Part shown: piece by piece, positions 12,444 through 25,297 of the stretch
Position numbering within the stretch: the stretch's first letter is position 1
Layout: every line of letters starts with the position of its first letter
Assembly: GCA_025403435.1 (NCBI GenBank)
Contig: CM046340.1
Span: 27,722,210-27,786,209 of the forward strand
Direction: 5' to 3'
Source of the DNA: Artocarpus heterophyllus
Taxonomy: Eukaryota; Streptophyta; Magnoliopsida; Rosales; Moraceae
Length of the DNA stretch: 64,000 nucleotides
The notes under the pieces: generated by a model
What the model was told of the DNA's origin: nothing
Databases searched by the model: none
The model's input: only the letters and a program-made list of their open reading frames with translations
Program-made: the position numbers and the translations under genes

Positions 12444-14106
12444 TAGGTTTTTACATAAATTTACGAAATTGTGATCATGCTATATGTATAAATTATGTGA
12501 TCTTGATCTCTTCTATGCTTGAATTTAATTTTATAGAGAGTTGGCACTCAGGTTTCTATATATTTTATATATTGTCATGGATTATATGATGAATGTTTAT
12601 TAATTAATTATGGTTGATTAAATTATTATTTAATTATTTATTAATTAATAATTTATACTGGTTATGGTTCCTTAGAGGTTAGAATGTGTATCTAGGTTTT
12701 TCATGTAAATAGATGATAGACTATCATCTCCGTCTAAGAATTATTATTTAAGTTTAAATTTGTAAGAATTTTATAATTAAATAATCATTCAGAGAAGACA
12801 GACCTAGAAGTGAATCTAGAAGATGGATAATGACGCTCCTAAGTATTTCTTGAGTCTCTAATTTTATGTTTTTAAATTGTTGAAAATAAAATTGATGAAT
12901 TGTATTAAAAATTGTATTTTCTGGAAAGGCTGATTTTTGCGCAGTCGGCATGCCGAACTTTTCGGTTTGGCAAGATGATCGTAGATCGGTAGGCCGAACG
13001 TGAGGTTCGGTAGGCCGGACGCTCCCAAGTATTTTTTGGTTCGACAGACCGATTAGTCATGAATCGACAGGCCGATCTATGAAGATTGGCAGGCTGGCAG
13101 GTCATGACCGACAGGCCGATCACCCAGATCGGCCTACCGACAAAGAGCTTGAAATTTCTCTAGAAAAGGTATAGTTTTTTATGCAGTTTTAATTTTATTT
13201 TTGGGACAATTCTGAGAAACATAAAAATTTGGATTTGACTGAAAATTTAGAGTATTCGATTCATATAGGATTGAAGACTTACGGATGGACATTATATGAA
13301 GAAGGATATAGCTTGGAGATATAAGGATGAAGAATCGATAATATGTTTCTATTATTCTCTTGTAATCTATGTTTTCTATTCTTTAGGGTGGAACCATAAA
13401 ATTATAGTTATTTATTATTTTGTTTGTACCTTTGCTTGATTGCTTTGCTTATCTGCATTATAATATGATTTGCCATGTATATTGATAACATGTCATATAG
13501 AATAGGGAGTGCCGCTCATATTAAAATTGTTTATGCATGTCTTTTTAAAACATTGATTTCAAAAGATTGAGTGGGAGAAGGTTTTCAAAGAGAGGATCTA
13601 AGGCCTCCGTCGTTGGTCCATAGGAAGAACATGGTGGTCCCAACCCCTAGGAAGGGATTTCTATCATATATCAGATTGGATCTCTGAGAGGATAAGGTAT
13701 TTTAGCTTAATTTATGGGTGCACACCCTTAGGTGGTGATTATAAATCATGGATAAAATATTGAAACCATGGTTCTATACTCATGTTAATTTTATTATTAA
13801 CCTCCCCTATGAGCTCTGTTAATAAAATTAATGGCCAAAGAAACGATTATTAATATATGCTGGATCATACGGGTCTTAGATGGCATATATTAATCAGGAG
13901 GGGATCTATGTTCCTAATTGAGTTTGGCATGACTACCCTGGGAGCTTGTTGAATTCTGAGTTAGGAATTATCGTTGTAAGGTTGTGATATTTTCAAAGTT
14001 TTGACACATAAACACATTTGTATGTTTTTTATATAATTGTGTTATCTTATTAAATTCTTATGATATTTTTGCTTATGTTTGGTATATGATTCTTTATTGT
14101 AGATTT
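12444..14106 (+). other. Untranslated leader of RLC-A copy 2
   Basis: About 1.66 kb between primer site and gag, co-linear with the leader of copy 3. It holds an AT-rich inverted block (about 12600-12655), the GC-rich GGCAGGCCGA-type motif cluster (about 12940-13135), and a conserved non-coding stretch to gag. The family gag ATG (copy 3, 42354) is lost here: the aligned bases read ATTT. Confidence 0.75.
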
Positions 14107-16559
14107 AAAATTTTTAAAAATGCTTTATCTTTGATACTTGACAAAAACCAATTAACCGGAGAGAATTATAATGATTGGAAATGGAACCTGGATATCGTCC
14201 TCTCTTTTGAGAAACTAAAATTTGTGCTGACAACCCCTTGTCCTCCCGAGCCTATGGGAGATTCCACAAATGAGCAATTCTAAGCATGTGATCGCTAGAA
14301 AGATGCAAATGATCAGGCCCGCTGCTATGTTATGGCTAGCATGAATAATGTGCTGCAGGCTCAACATGAGGAATATGAGACTGCTAAGTAGACCTTAGAT
14401 AATCTAGAAGACATGTTTGGAGGCCAGGCCATAACAAAGCGGCAAGGGGCGCTTTAGAAACTCTTGAACTGTAAATAGAGATCGAGGATGTCTGTAAATG
14501 AGCACATGATGTTGGTCATGGGTTACCTCGCTGAGGCTCAAACCAATGGTGCCAATATCGATGCTGAAACTCATATGACTATGGTCTTTGAGACTCTATC
14601 AAAGGAATTTATTCCATTTATAGCTACTTTTAATTTGAGCAATAGGCGGGATATGACCTTCATAGAATTAATGAAACAGTTACAAGAGTTTGAACTGTTG
14701 ATCAGGGCGTCTCCTATTGGTGGAGAGGCCAATTTGGTGGCTGCTTCTGGTTCCAATCTCAATTTTGGGAATGGAAAGAAACAACGGGCCAAGAATGGGA
14801 AGTCTTCTGTTCCTGCTAGCACCAACAGCAAGAAAAAGAAGAAGAAGAACCCAAATAAGCTTAAGTGCTTCTTTTGTGGGAAGGTCAGGCACATCAAGAA
14901 GCATTGCAAGGACTTCCTTTCCAAAAGAGGTAGGTGTGATCTTCTGTATTTAGAAACTTGTTTGGTTGAAGAATCTAATGACATTTGGGTCATAGATTCC
15001 GATGCAACTAATCATGTTTATGTTTCTCTATAGGGATTCAAAGAAACGAGAAGTCTGCTTCATGAAGACTTCATGCTTCGAATGGGCAATGGATCCTTGG
15101 TCTTGGCGGAAGTAGTGGGAGACGTCCATCTTTAATTTGATAATTATAGGAATTTAATTTTGCGAGATTGTTTTTATGTTCCTAAATTTAAAAGGAATTT
15201 AATTTCTGTAGCTTGTTTATTTAAAGACTCCTATTTGGTTTCTTTTAACAATAAAGTGGTGATTCGTAAAAACAAATCATTTATCTGTTTTGGATGGATG
15301 CAAAATAATATATACTTTATAAGACCTAAGATGGACTTACTGCTTAATACTAAGATAAATGATAATAACTCTAAAAGACTTAAAACTTCTCACTCTAATA
15401 AGACTTCTCTTTGGCATTTGCGCCTTGGTCATATTAACCTGAATAGGATTCAAAGGCTGGTAAGGGATGGACCTTTAAGTCACGTAAAGGTGGAATCTAT
15501 ACCTCAATGTGAATCTTGTTCTGAGGATAAAATGACCAAAAAACCATTCGGGTTTAAGGGCAATAAGTCCAAAAGGGTTCTAAAACTTGTGCATAGTGAT
15601 GTTTGCGGACCGATGAACATCCGGACCCGAAGAGGGCATGAGTACTTTGTCACTTTTATTGGCGATTACTCAAGGTATGGGCATGTGTACCTGATGCACC
15701 ACAAAAGCAAAACTTTTGACAAGTTCAAGGAGTTTCAGGCTGAAATGGAAAAGCAATTGGGTAGACCCATAAAGGCACTTCGATCCGATCGACATGGAGA
15801 ATACCTTTTTGATGAGTTCTTGGGACACTTATTAGAGAATGGATTTTTTCCCATTTGACTGCGCCAGGTACTTCGCAAGAGAATGGCGTAGCGGAGAGAA
15901 GGAATAGGACTATATTAGACATGGTAAGGTCCATGATAAGTTATTCATATTTGCCTTTATCCTTTTGGGGATATGCACTACAAACCGCATGTTTCTTTTG
16001 AAGAATGTGCCTTCAAAATCTGTCCCTAAAACTCCTCACAAGTTGTGGATGGATAGGAAGACATCTTCAAAACCATATTCGCATATGGGGATATCCAGCT
16101 CATGACCTGTTTAAGGATGCGAATAAGTTAGAAGCACGTTTGGAAGTTTGCGTGTTTGTAGGATATCCAAAAGGGACTAAAGGCGGTTATTTCTATAACC
16201 TAAAGGAAAATAAAGTAATGGTTTCAACTAATGCAACTTTACTTGGGGAGAGTTACATGGATGACTTTAAACCTTGAAGTAAAGTGATGCTTGAGGAGTT
16301 AACCAAATGAAACCACTCCGGAGGTTCCAAATGAAACCATTTTGATCAGTGTAGAAAAACCAAACAAACCTGAACAACAGTCTAAGGAGCTTTAGTGTAG
16401 TGGGAGGATCAGGAGTCAACTCGAGAGGTATATGTTCAATGGGGAGACCTTCTTGGCTGAACCGGATGAACATGACAGGAATCCTTATACTTACGCAGAG
16501 GCTATGGAGGATATTGATTCGAAACTCTAGATAGAGGCCATGAACATAAAGATGAAGTC
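14107..16559 (+). pseudogene. RLC-A copy 2 gag-pol, 5' part
   Basis: Co-linear with copy 3 from gag to the start of reverse transcriptase. Readable blocks: Gag N-terminus ([17 protein letters not shown]), zinc knuckle CFFCGKVRHIKKHC (about 14866-14910), a protease site changed to DSDAT from DSGAT, GAG-pre-integrase ([13 protein letters not shown], near 15410), and integrase core (HSDVCGPMN, near 15593, and DRHGEY in place of DRGGEY). In-frame stops begin within the first 70 codons of gag and recur. The reading frame is finally cut by the solo LTR at 16560. Non-functional. Confidence 0.88.
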
Positions 16560-18888
16560 TGTCACAACCCGCCTTTTTGGGCTGTGATAAAACTCTTTCT
16601 AACTTACTTTAGGGCAAAAATTTAGGAAATTTTTTTTTTTTAAACGGGAATAAATAATTTGCTTACATTAACTTTGGTAACTCCCAAAATACTTTCACAT
16701 ACTTGTATTTACATAATTAATACTTTTACCTTTATAACATCTTTCTTTTAAACATTTCATTTTAAAATAACTTTAAACATACGTAGCGGAAACATTACAG
16801 CAGCGGACTCCATACCCAATCTGCACACCATCCACCCCTCTGCCAGCTCACCATTTGAACTTATTATGACCTTCTCGTTGGAATACCTACAGCATGAAAT
16901 ACTTAATGAGCTAACGCCCAATAAGTCCCATAAATCCTACATGGATATTCACATGAATGCATGAATCAATTATGCTTTCTTATAAACTTTCTTTATCCTC
17001 ATCATTTCTTATCTTTACTAGGGCCCAAGTGTTCGTACCATTGCACAATTTCATTTAGGTCTACGTAACACCGTGACCGTAACATATCCTTTAAACTCCC
17101 CTTGAGTTAGGAGTCGGTACTACACTTTTCTTAACTTTTGGTGATTCGTTTACGAATTCACTTATTATGGTTATCATACCATGCATGAAGTGATGATCAT
17201 ATGTTATACATAACATAAATGCTCTTGTACGACACTGGTACACATTATTATATACACTGGTATGTAGCATAATGTACTCACAGGTACTTATGGTACCATA
17301 AGTACCTGTGAGTACATTATGCTACATACCAGTGTATATAATGACATTTTTGCTTAAGGTACCATACCTCAAATCATTTTGAAAAATGACCTTTTTGCCA
17401 TTTAACACTTTTTTCACTTTTAGTATATTCTTGAAAAATCAAAAACTCACAAACGATTGAGTTTTTGGACAAACCGTTTACAAGGCCTAACAGTTTCATC
17501 GAGATCTACAACTTTCATGTTTTAATTTTTCCCAAAATCTCACTGTACAGGGGCGTTTTTGACTATTTTTCAAATCTGCCGAGAAGGAACTTTTTCTTTC
17601 AATTTAGTCCCTATGGCATTTTTACAAAAATCTGTTTCAAACTTGCAATTCTACCCTTGCAGATACCATTCCATGCCTTGATCAAAAGATTCTCATGCTC
17701 AAACATCACTTTTACAAAGTCTAACATCAAAATTACAAAAATAACACTTTTTGCAAAAATTACCATTTTGCACTATAAACCAAAGTTTCACAACTCAAAC
17801 TTGCCAATCATCACATATACATGAAATTCCATCAAATACATGCTCAAAACCCCTCATGGGTTTGAAAGAATAAAAATCAAAACAAAATTCAAAACTTTAA
17901 ACTTTAAAACTTACCCAAATAACACTTTTTGGATTTCTAGCCTTCAAAGGCTTCTTGAACTTCTTCTTGGACTTCCTTTTCATGCAAAAATATCATGGAT
18001 TAATTTTTTCCCTTTACCCATGAAAAATCCCTTGAAAACTCATGAAAAAGTTTAGGATTTTACCTTCAAACTTGTGGGAAATCCTTGTACTTGCTTGTAA
18101 AACTTGTTTGGGGGTATTTTTGCAAAGTTTGGGGGCTAAGAAATTTTTTTAGAACTCTTGAACATGGCTGCCAGATCTTGAAAGGAAAGGAAAGAAAAGA
18201 AAATTTGTGATAAACTTGCCATAAATGCATCCTTATCACATTTGGTGACTCATGGTAACCCATGAGTATACCACTAGGTGTCATAAGGTGATTGGGCCAC
18301 TTTTCTTGACATGTGGCCCAATAGAAAATCAAGGAGTGTCCACTTTGTGGAGTTAAAAATTTATACTGTGTAATTTTTCACCGCACAGTATTTTTCCTAT
18401 ACTGCCATGGTCAATTTAGTGTACTTTCTATCCTTAGACTGTATAAAAATATTTAACTTACTTTTCGTTTACTTTTGGAGGCTAATCGTGACATTTTTTG
18501 TATCTGCGTTTTTATTTAGCAGTATTCTTATACTGCTCTGGCCTCCTTTCTACCCCCTATTAGGGTTAGGACAACCTCAATGTCTTATTTACATTCTAAT
18601 CATCCATTCGTTTATATCACAATTTAACAATTAATTGTGACATAAAATTCATTTTATGGATATTATGCACAAATCTCTAAGTCATCAAACTCATAAAATT
18701 TGTATTTACAATCCACCATTGCATTACATATGCCATAAAATTTGCAATCAATGCTGCTCATTCATATTTTATTGTAATTTTCACAGAAATTACAATTTTT
18801 ACAAAATTTTACATTTTTAAGAATAAATTCATTAATTAAACCCAATTAAATATTAGGTTTTATTGATGACGTTTCCTTGGTCATTACA
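16560..18888 (+). repeat. Solo LTR (Gypsy-like) inserted in RLC-A copy 2 pol
   Basis: 2329 bp starting TGTCACAACCC and ending GGTCATTACA, flanked by the perfect 5-bp duplicate AAGTC (16555-16559 and 18889-18893). Comparison with copy 3 shows uninterrupted pol at this point. There is no coding region, primer site or second LTR, hence solo. Blocks such as the AGCGGAAACAT region near 16785 and the TTAATGAGCTAACGC...AATAAGT region near 16900 also occur, reverse-complemented, in the element at 28641-32759. The Gypsy assignment is inferred from the TGTCACAACCC start and these blocks. Confidence 0.85.
17247..17342. repeat. Perfect 96-bp palindrome without spacer
   Basis: Two 48-bp arms meet at GGTACC (centre between 17294 and 17295) and match at every base. 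It lies inside the solo LTR. Confidence 0.9.
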
Positions 18889-20394
18889 AAGTCTATGGAG
18901 ACTAATCAGGTCTGGGAACTTCTAGATCTTCCCGAAGGGGTAAAACCAATAGGGTGCAAGTGGATCTACAAGCGGAAAAGAGGAGTGGATGGAAAGGTCA
19001 AAACCTTTAAGGCTAGACTGGTAGCTAAGGGTTATACCTAAAAAGGAAGGAATCAATTATGAGGAAACCTTTTCACCTATAGCCATGCTAAAGTCTATTT
19101 GGATTCTCTTGTCCCTAGTTACCGCTTCGACTATGAGATTTGACAGATGAATGTCAAGACGGCTTTTCTAAATGGCTATCTTGATGAGTCCATTTATATG
19201 GAGCAACTAGATGGGTTCAACGTCAAGGGCCAAGAGGGTAAGGTTTGTAAGTTGCTAAAGTCAATTTATGGACTTAGGTAGGCTTTCCATTCTTGGAACA
19301 TAAGATTTGATCAGGTGATCAAGACTTATGGGTTCTCACAAAATGTGGATGAGCCATGTGCTTACAAACACATTAAGTATGGGAAGTAGGTTTCTTTACT
19401 GCTCTATGTAGATGATATTTTGCTAATTGGCAATGACATTGGGGCATTGTCATTGGTCAAATTATGGTTGACCAAGCAGTTTGACATGAAGGACTTGGGT
19501 GAGAGTAGTTTTATTCTCGGTATTTAGATCTTTCAGAATAGGAAGAACAAAATGATAGCTTTGTTGCAAGCCAGCTACATAGATAAAATTCTCATAAGGT
19601 TTGCAATGCAGGATTCCAAGAAAGGTGAACAACAATCTAGGTCTGGAATTACTCTTTCCAAGAAAGACTCTCCAAAGTCTGAGGAAGAAAGAGAATACAT
19701 GAAGAAGGTGCCTTATGCTTCGGCAGTGTGTAGTCTCATATATGCCATACTTTGCACACGACCAGATATTTGTTACGCGGTTGGGATTATAAGTTGATTT
19801 CAGATAGATCTAGGACCAAACCATTGGGTTGTGGTAAAGCATATTTTCAAATACCTGAGAAGGACTCGAGGGTATATGCTTGTATATTCGGGTGAGGACT
19901 TGACTCCTCTAGGATATACTAACTCAGATTTTTAATCCTGACTAGATTCGAGAAGATCGACTTCTGGGTTCATATTTACTCTAGGCAGCGGTGCCATCAG
20001 TTGGAGAAGTATGAAGCAAGATTGCACTTCGGATTCAACGATGGAGGCCGAGTATGTGGCAGCTAGTGATACTTCAAAAGAAGCAGTGTGGCTCTGCAAG
20101 TTCCTTGGGGATCTTGAGATAGCTCCTGGTATGGATAAGGTGATATCACTGTGCTATAATAACAGTGCAGCGGTAGCTAATGCTAAGGAACCAAGATTTC
20201 ACAAGAAAAGTAAGCATATTGATTGGAAGTATCATGTGATAAAGGACTTCATTGAGGGCGAACATATCACGGTGTGCAAATTCATGTTAGAGGACAATTT
20301 AGTTGATCCATTTACGAAGACACTTACTAGGAAAGTCTTCGAGAGGCATGTGGAAGCTATGGAGATGCAAGATTTGTCATATTTACTCTCTTAG
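18889..20394 (+). pseudogene. RLC-A copy 2 pol, 3' part: reverse transcriptase and RNase H
   Basis: Continues the frame cut at 16559. Reverse transcriptase runs from about 18900 with a [12 protein letters not shown] catalytic box (about 19400-19435). RNase H spans about 19930-20394, including the TMEAEYVAASD block. There are several stops and frameshifts (for example near 19040 and 19388). The final 127 codons (20011-20394) are still open, with RNase H residues recognisable. Here the four-G run at the site corresponding to the copy 3 frameshift is intact, and the glutamine codon that is a stop in copy 3 is CAG. Confidence 0.88.
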
Positions 20395-20408
20395 TGCAAG
20401 TGGGAGAT

Positions 20409-22398
20409 TGTTAGACGTGTATGCCATAAGGAGTAAAAATGTAATATGTTTTTGGAGACATTTTTATCAATAAAGAATTTATTTATTATTTATATACCAA
20501 ATCTTGTCCTCTTTACATTCATATTTGTTGAATGTATGTTAAGCAAACAATAGTCTGAGACTGTCGGCCTAAACCTCTAATTAGGCATATGACGGATAGA
20601 TTATGCAGAAGACACAATTCTTAAGGTGACAGTCTAAATCATAAGATCCGCAATCAAGGGAATAAAGTTGGGCGCTTTATTCATGTAAAGATTGCTATGT
20701 TGTCTATATCCCTATTGGGAGATGGTTTGTCTTAGCCATCAGAGGTGGACTCCATGAATAGAAACATTGGCACATTGTCATAGGTGACGATGTATTGGAT
20801 CGGGACATAAAGTGAATTGATTTGGATTAATAATTCTGTCTCGACAAATCGATTCACTTTAGACAACCATTTGTGTTGTATCTTAATCTTGAGATGAATA
20901 GTGGGCTTGTTGTCTTGACTTGTGTCTTTTGATGTACCAAAGTGTGACACCCATATTTTTATAGTGTTACGCATGTCGGTACGTTGAAGGCATGACTCTA
21001 GATAGCGTAGACCTATTATTCATAGATATGGAGTCCATAACTCCTCTTTAAGAGTAGTGATATCCTCTTATATGCGTTATCCTGTAATTGAAAAACTAGA
21101 GTGCTCAACCATTTGGATACATAGGTGTAACTGAATAGTATACCGTCTTTGAACGGTAAGTTTTTGGATAGTGAGATAATAGAACGTAAGATAAAAATAA
21201 TCGAGAAGATAAGAGAGAACTTGTTCTTAAGCTAGTTATGGATAATCCTCTGGGGATACGATACACTATGATATGTCATGGAGACTTAGCTATACGGGCT
21301 TCATAATTCTATATAGTTCAAGAGTGCAGCTCCAAGATTTTAGTGGAGTAGCGTTGGAGTTTATAATTATGAAATGTATATCTGGGATATTGGGTTTCAT
21401 AATTATCGGGAGCTTGAATTATATAGGTCCATTTGGTCCCCTTTGCTAGCTCACAAAATCCTGTAACGATACAGTGTGCTTTTCCAATAATTGATGACTT
21501 ATGTCAGATTTATTAGATTGGTTGCAATTCGAAAGAATCAAATAATTCATGTTTGTTTATCAGTTAATTAATTCAACCGATAAACTTGTTGAATTATTGG
21601 GATCGGATAATTATTTTCTATTTATTAGTTGATTTAATTTTGAATAAATTAAATCAAGTTAAACTTGTAGAATTATTAGAAATTCATTTATTTTCTTAGA
21701 GATTATCTAGATAAAGGTGTTTTAATTAGATAAGTTCTCTATTGGGTTATTTGAATTAAAACTGAGACTTTATCCTATAGAATCTCGGGTGGAAAATAAA
21801 AGATTCGCTGAGATTTTTTTTTGGCAGTTCGGCATGCCGATCCTCAAGTTCGGCCTGCCATGGGGCAACTTCGGCCTGCCTATGTGCTGAAAAAAATCAC
21901 GCATTTTTATGCAGATTTCATCAGATATTGATCCGAATTTGATTCTGATTCAAATTTTTGAGACCTTATCTGATAAGGACTGACCCTAGACCTAACCTCT
22001 ATAAATAAAGAGTGAGTGTCATAAGTTATTTAGATCAATTGAGAGATTAAGAGTGATACTCTACTGGTGAGAATCTGAAAACTCCCTGAGAGCTCTTGTT
22101 CACAAATTACAAACACTACTTTGGGTTCTCTCAATTGGTTGGAAGGAGAGTCACTTGGAGGAAAAGTTGTGCATGTGAGCCCACACTCACTCCGATTGTG
22201 GATAGAGAATAGCAAAAAAGGCCAGTTGGTTGTGGCTTTTCTAGAACGTTACTTCTCTTCACAGATTGCAGAAGTTCTTCAGCATTCAAAGCTTAGTAAG
22301 ATCTGATTAATTTATGCATATAGCATGTCAAACTTGTTTTTGAGAAAATACTCTAACATAAAATTTTAAAAATTTCGTTGCGTACTATTTTTCCAACA
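20409..22398 (+). repeat. 3' LTR of RLC-A copy 2
   Basis: 1990 bp, preceded by the purine tract AGTGGGAGA. It ends TTCCAACA next to CTTTA. In the conserved antisense ORF a TAG appears at codon 16, so this is the only full LTR of the six in which that ORF is closed. Confidence 0.9.
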
Positions 22399-22509
22399 CT
22401 TTACACTGTAGTCATTTTTTTATTATTACTGTAGCATGTGAAAGCTTAACATTGTTCATAACATGTTTATAGTGGGAACCGTGGTTCTCACCTCAGCCAA
22501 ACAGCCACT

Positions 22510-25014
22510 TAATTTTTGAATAGGATTTTGTCTATATAGGAGATTCCCAAAAATATTCCTAAAGATTTCCAAGATTTAGATTAGGATTTTTAGGACTATC
22601 ACAAGAATTTAACCAAAGATTTCCTAAATTAAATTAGGTTCATCAAGATTTGTTCCTTAGCACATGGATTCACTAGATTTTGTTCCCTAACACACGGATT
22701 CACCAGATTTTGTTGAAGATTCTGCCTATTGTCCCATGTTTTCACTAGATTTTTTCCTAGATTTTGTCCCTTGAGACACGAATTTAGCAGATTTGACATA
22801 TTAGGATTGGTCTAGAAAATATCTTCACTAAGATTCTCCCCCTAAAGATAATTTTGTTGAAAGAACAACTGGTTTTTAAAAAAGAAAACATTAATAGACA
22901 TGAAGTATCTTCTTTTTTTAGGGGAATAACACTGTTAACCCTTTTGGGTTGAGGAATAGCCTAAAAAAATACATTTGTGTGATCGTGGACCAAGTTTTGA
23001 TCTACTGTGACTAGATATATGTACAAAGGCTGTATAGCAAAAATCTTAGGAATGAGACTAGTGAAAAATCTAAAGTTAAGATAAGATTTTTGAAGAAAAT
23101 TTAATGGTATTTGGCACTCTAAAACCTTAGATGGTATTCGATTTATCAAGTAGCACTCAATAAAAACAACATCACCCTAGAATTTCTTAGGAACATTGGA
23201 AGTGAATAAAAGAGACCTAGCCACTTCTAACAAATGGTGATTTTTTTTCAGCGATCCCATTTTGTTTAGGTGTATCAATGTAAGAGTTTTGATGAATTAT
23301 TCCTTTTTCTGCTAAAAAATTTCTAAGAATAAAATTAAAATACTTGGTACCATTATCAGTACAAAGCATTTTAATTTTTTCATTAAATTGAATTTGGAGC
23401 ATGGAGTAAAAAATTTAAAAGTTTGCTCCACGTCTAATTTATCTTTTAATAAATACAGCCAACAAATACGTGAATGATCGTCGATAAAAGTAATAAACCA
23501 TTTATTATTTGTGATATTAAGTATGCGAGATGGACACCAAATATCACTGTGAAATAAAGTAAAGGGTTTAGATGCATGATATGGTTGTGGTACTAAAAAA
23601 ACACGTTCATGTTTTGCTAATTGGCAGATTTCACATTGAAATGGCTCACCAATATTTAGAAATAAAGAAGGAAATAAGTACTTCATGTACAAGAAACTTG
23701 GATGACCTAGCCTACAATGTAACAACATAATTTGTTTTTTCTTGAAACATATGAGTTGTCCACTGCACTATTAACTAGACCACTCACAGAAGAATTGTTC
23801 ACAAAGTAGTAAAGACCATCGACTTCTTTAGCACTGTCAATTCTCTTCCTCGATGTCAAATCATGAAAGACACAAACAGAGGCAAAAAAATTAATCTGGC
23901 AATTCAAGTTTTTCATATTTTGCTAATATAAAGTAGATTGCATGAAAAATTTGGCACATATAGGACCAAATTTAGAGTGATGTTAGGATTGATTTTAATA
24001 GTTCCAATGCTTGCAACCACTGTAGAGGAGCCGTCTACAATTTTTACTTTGTGACTTCCTGGACTCATAACATATGACTGAAATAACCATTGACACTTAG
24101 TCATATGATCTATAGCTCCTAAGTCAATCACCCAAGGCTCACCTGTTGTGGTAACACCACCAAAGATCTTTCCTTTTTGTGCCATAAAGGATGTGAAAGG
24201 CGGCTAGTTTGTGGACAAAAGATTACGAAGCTAGTCCAAGTGTTCTTTGGAGAAGATGTTGTTTCTAGAAATTTTTCTTTGCTCCCCTTCTTGTGTTGCT
24301 TGGAGCCTTTTCCCATCTCTATTTCATAGCCTATTAGTAAGGTTTGTGGTAGTGGTCACACTAGGCCTGCCCTTTCTTAATGGAAGATCGGGTATTGCCT
24401 TTGTTGTTTGGTCCTTGCGTTACCAAGGCAAAATTCTCAAACACAAGTTGCGACGCACCTTGGAGAACACCTCATCAATTGGTGGTAATGGTCGCAATCC
24501 GAGTATTCGCCCTTTGCTTCATCTAATTCTTTGTTTAGGACAGCCAAGAAGTCGTAGACACGATCTTTTTCAAGCACTTTCCTAAAAAGGATAGCATTTG
24601 TTGGGTCCTTCCATAATTCTTTTAGAGAATTAAAGTACTAAGTAACTTACTATCTCTTTTTTTGACATTTTGAGCCTTGTTACATAGTTTAAACATTTGA
24701 GAAGAGTTTTCAAGGTCAGAGTAGGCTAATGTGATAACATCCCAGATTTCCTTTGCAGCAGGATAGAATAGGTACGTGTCTCCAATGTTATCTTCAATGG
24801 ACTGAATTAGCCATGCCATCACCATCAAGTTTAAAGTGTCCCAAGTAGAATACAAGGGATCAGTAGGATCGGGTTTGGGTATTGTTCCATCTAAATACCC
24901 GATTTTGCCTTTACCCCTAATCACCATTTGGGCTGAACAAGACCATTGAAGGAAATTCTTCCCACTCAGCTTGTGAGTCGTGATTTGTAGGGACACAGAG
25001 GAGTTTTCTACCAC
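22510..25014 (-). pseudogene. RLC-B2 gag, protease and integrase
   Basis: The minus strand begins with ATG at 25014 and a 130-codon Gag frame (KLSGKNFLQWS motif; UBN2-type Gag). Next come decayed Gag, then protease in which the active-site DSGAT is DLGAI (near 24115), then GAG-pre-integrase (LHCRLGHPSFLYMKYL, near 23710). The integrase core follows with FHSDIW, FIDDHSR and a C-terminal part reaching about 22925. Each block is in its own frame. The loss of the protease serine and the frameshifts make it inactive. Confidence 0.82.
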
Positions 25015-25123
25015 AGCAATGAGAACAATTGTAGAATCAGTAAGGTGCCAGTGGCAACCTCAGAGTCATCATCTCTGCTCATTTTGTTTGTGTGTTTTTC
25101 TCAACTTTCAATCAGCTTTTAAA

Positions 25124-25135
25124 GCTCTGATACCC
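25124..25135 (-). promoter_or_regulatory. Primer-binding site of RLC-B2
   Basis: The minus strand reads GGGTATCAGAGC directly after the 5' LTR, close to the tRNA-Met site TGGTATCAGAGC. Confidence 0.75.
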
Positions 25136-25292
25136 TAAAAGCTAATAGAAGGAGAAAAATAGTTTTATCACTGTTTGGATTTTATTATAAAACCTTAAGA
25201 GATTACATGGTTTTTACAACCTTTTTATAGCTAACTAACTTCCTAAAAATTAGGAAAGAATTATATCTCACAATACAACAAACACGCTATCA
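25136..25292 (-). repeat. 5' LTR of RLC-B2
   Basis: 157 bp, matching 7968-8171 apart from an approximately 45-bp deletion, and flanked on the right by the TTTTA duplicate (25293-25297). Confidence 0.8.
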
Positions 25293-25297
25293 TTTTA

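Larger units (their letters stand above)
10396..22398 (+). mobile_element. RLC-A copy 2: complete but decayed copia, nested
   Basis: 5' LTR 10396-12429, primer site, leader, broken gag-pol, and 3' LTR 20409-22398, flanked by a perfect 5-bp duplicate CTTTA (10391-10395 and 22399-22403). It inserted in MITE-2. Of its 12,003 bp, 2,334 bp are a solo LTR plus duplicated target in pol. The first 120 bp of the two LTRs already show about six differences (roughly 5%), so this copy is much older than copy 3. Gag-pol has many stops. Confidence 0.92.
10327..22509. mobile_element. MITE-2, split by RLC-A copy 2
   Basis: The left arm (10327-10395) starts AGAGGGTGTTTGG and the right arm (22404-22509) ends CCAAACAGCCACT: imperfect inverted ends of 13 bp with 11 matches. 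Without the inserted copia and its duplicated CTTTA the element is about 175 bp, close to MITE-1 (183 bp). It also shares the GCATGTGAGAGCTTTA block, so they are one family. An 8-bp target duplicate is not clear. Confidence 0.65.
7968..25292 (-). mobile_element. RLC-B2: minus-strand short-LTR copia, host of nested insertions
   Basis: Short LTRs at 25136-25292 (5') and 7968-8171 (3') are flanked by the 5-bp duplicate TTTTA (7963-7967 and 25293-25297). On the minus strand the order is LTR, primer site, gag, protease, integrase, then a 12.2-kb interruption (10327-22509), then reverse transcriptase, RNase H, purine tract and LTR. Removing the nested DNA leaves about 5.1 kb, a normal copia size. 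All coding parts carry stops. The two LTRs differ by an approximately 45-bp gap and point changes, so the insertion is old. Confidence 0.85.
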
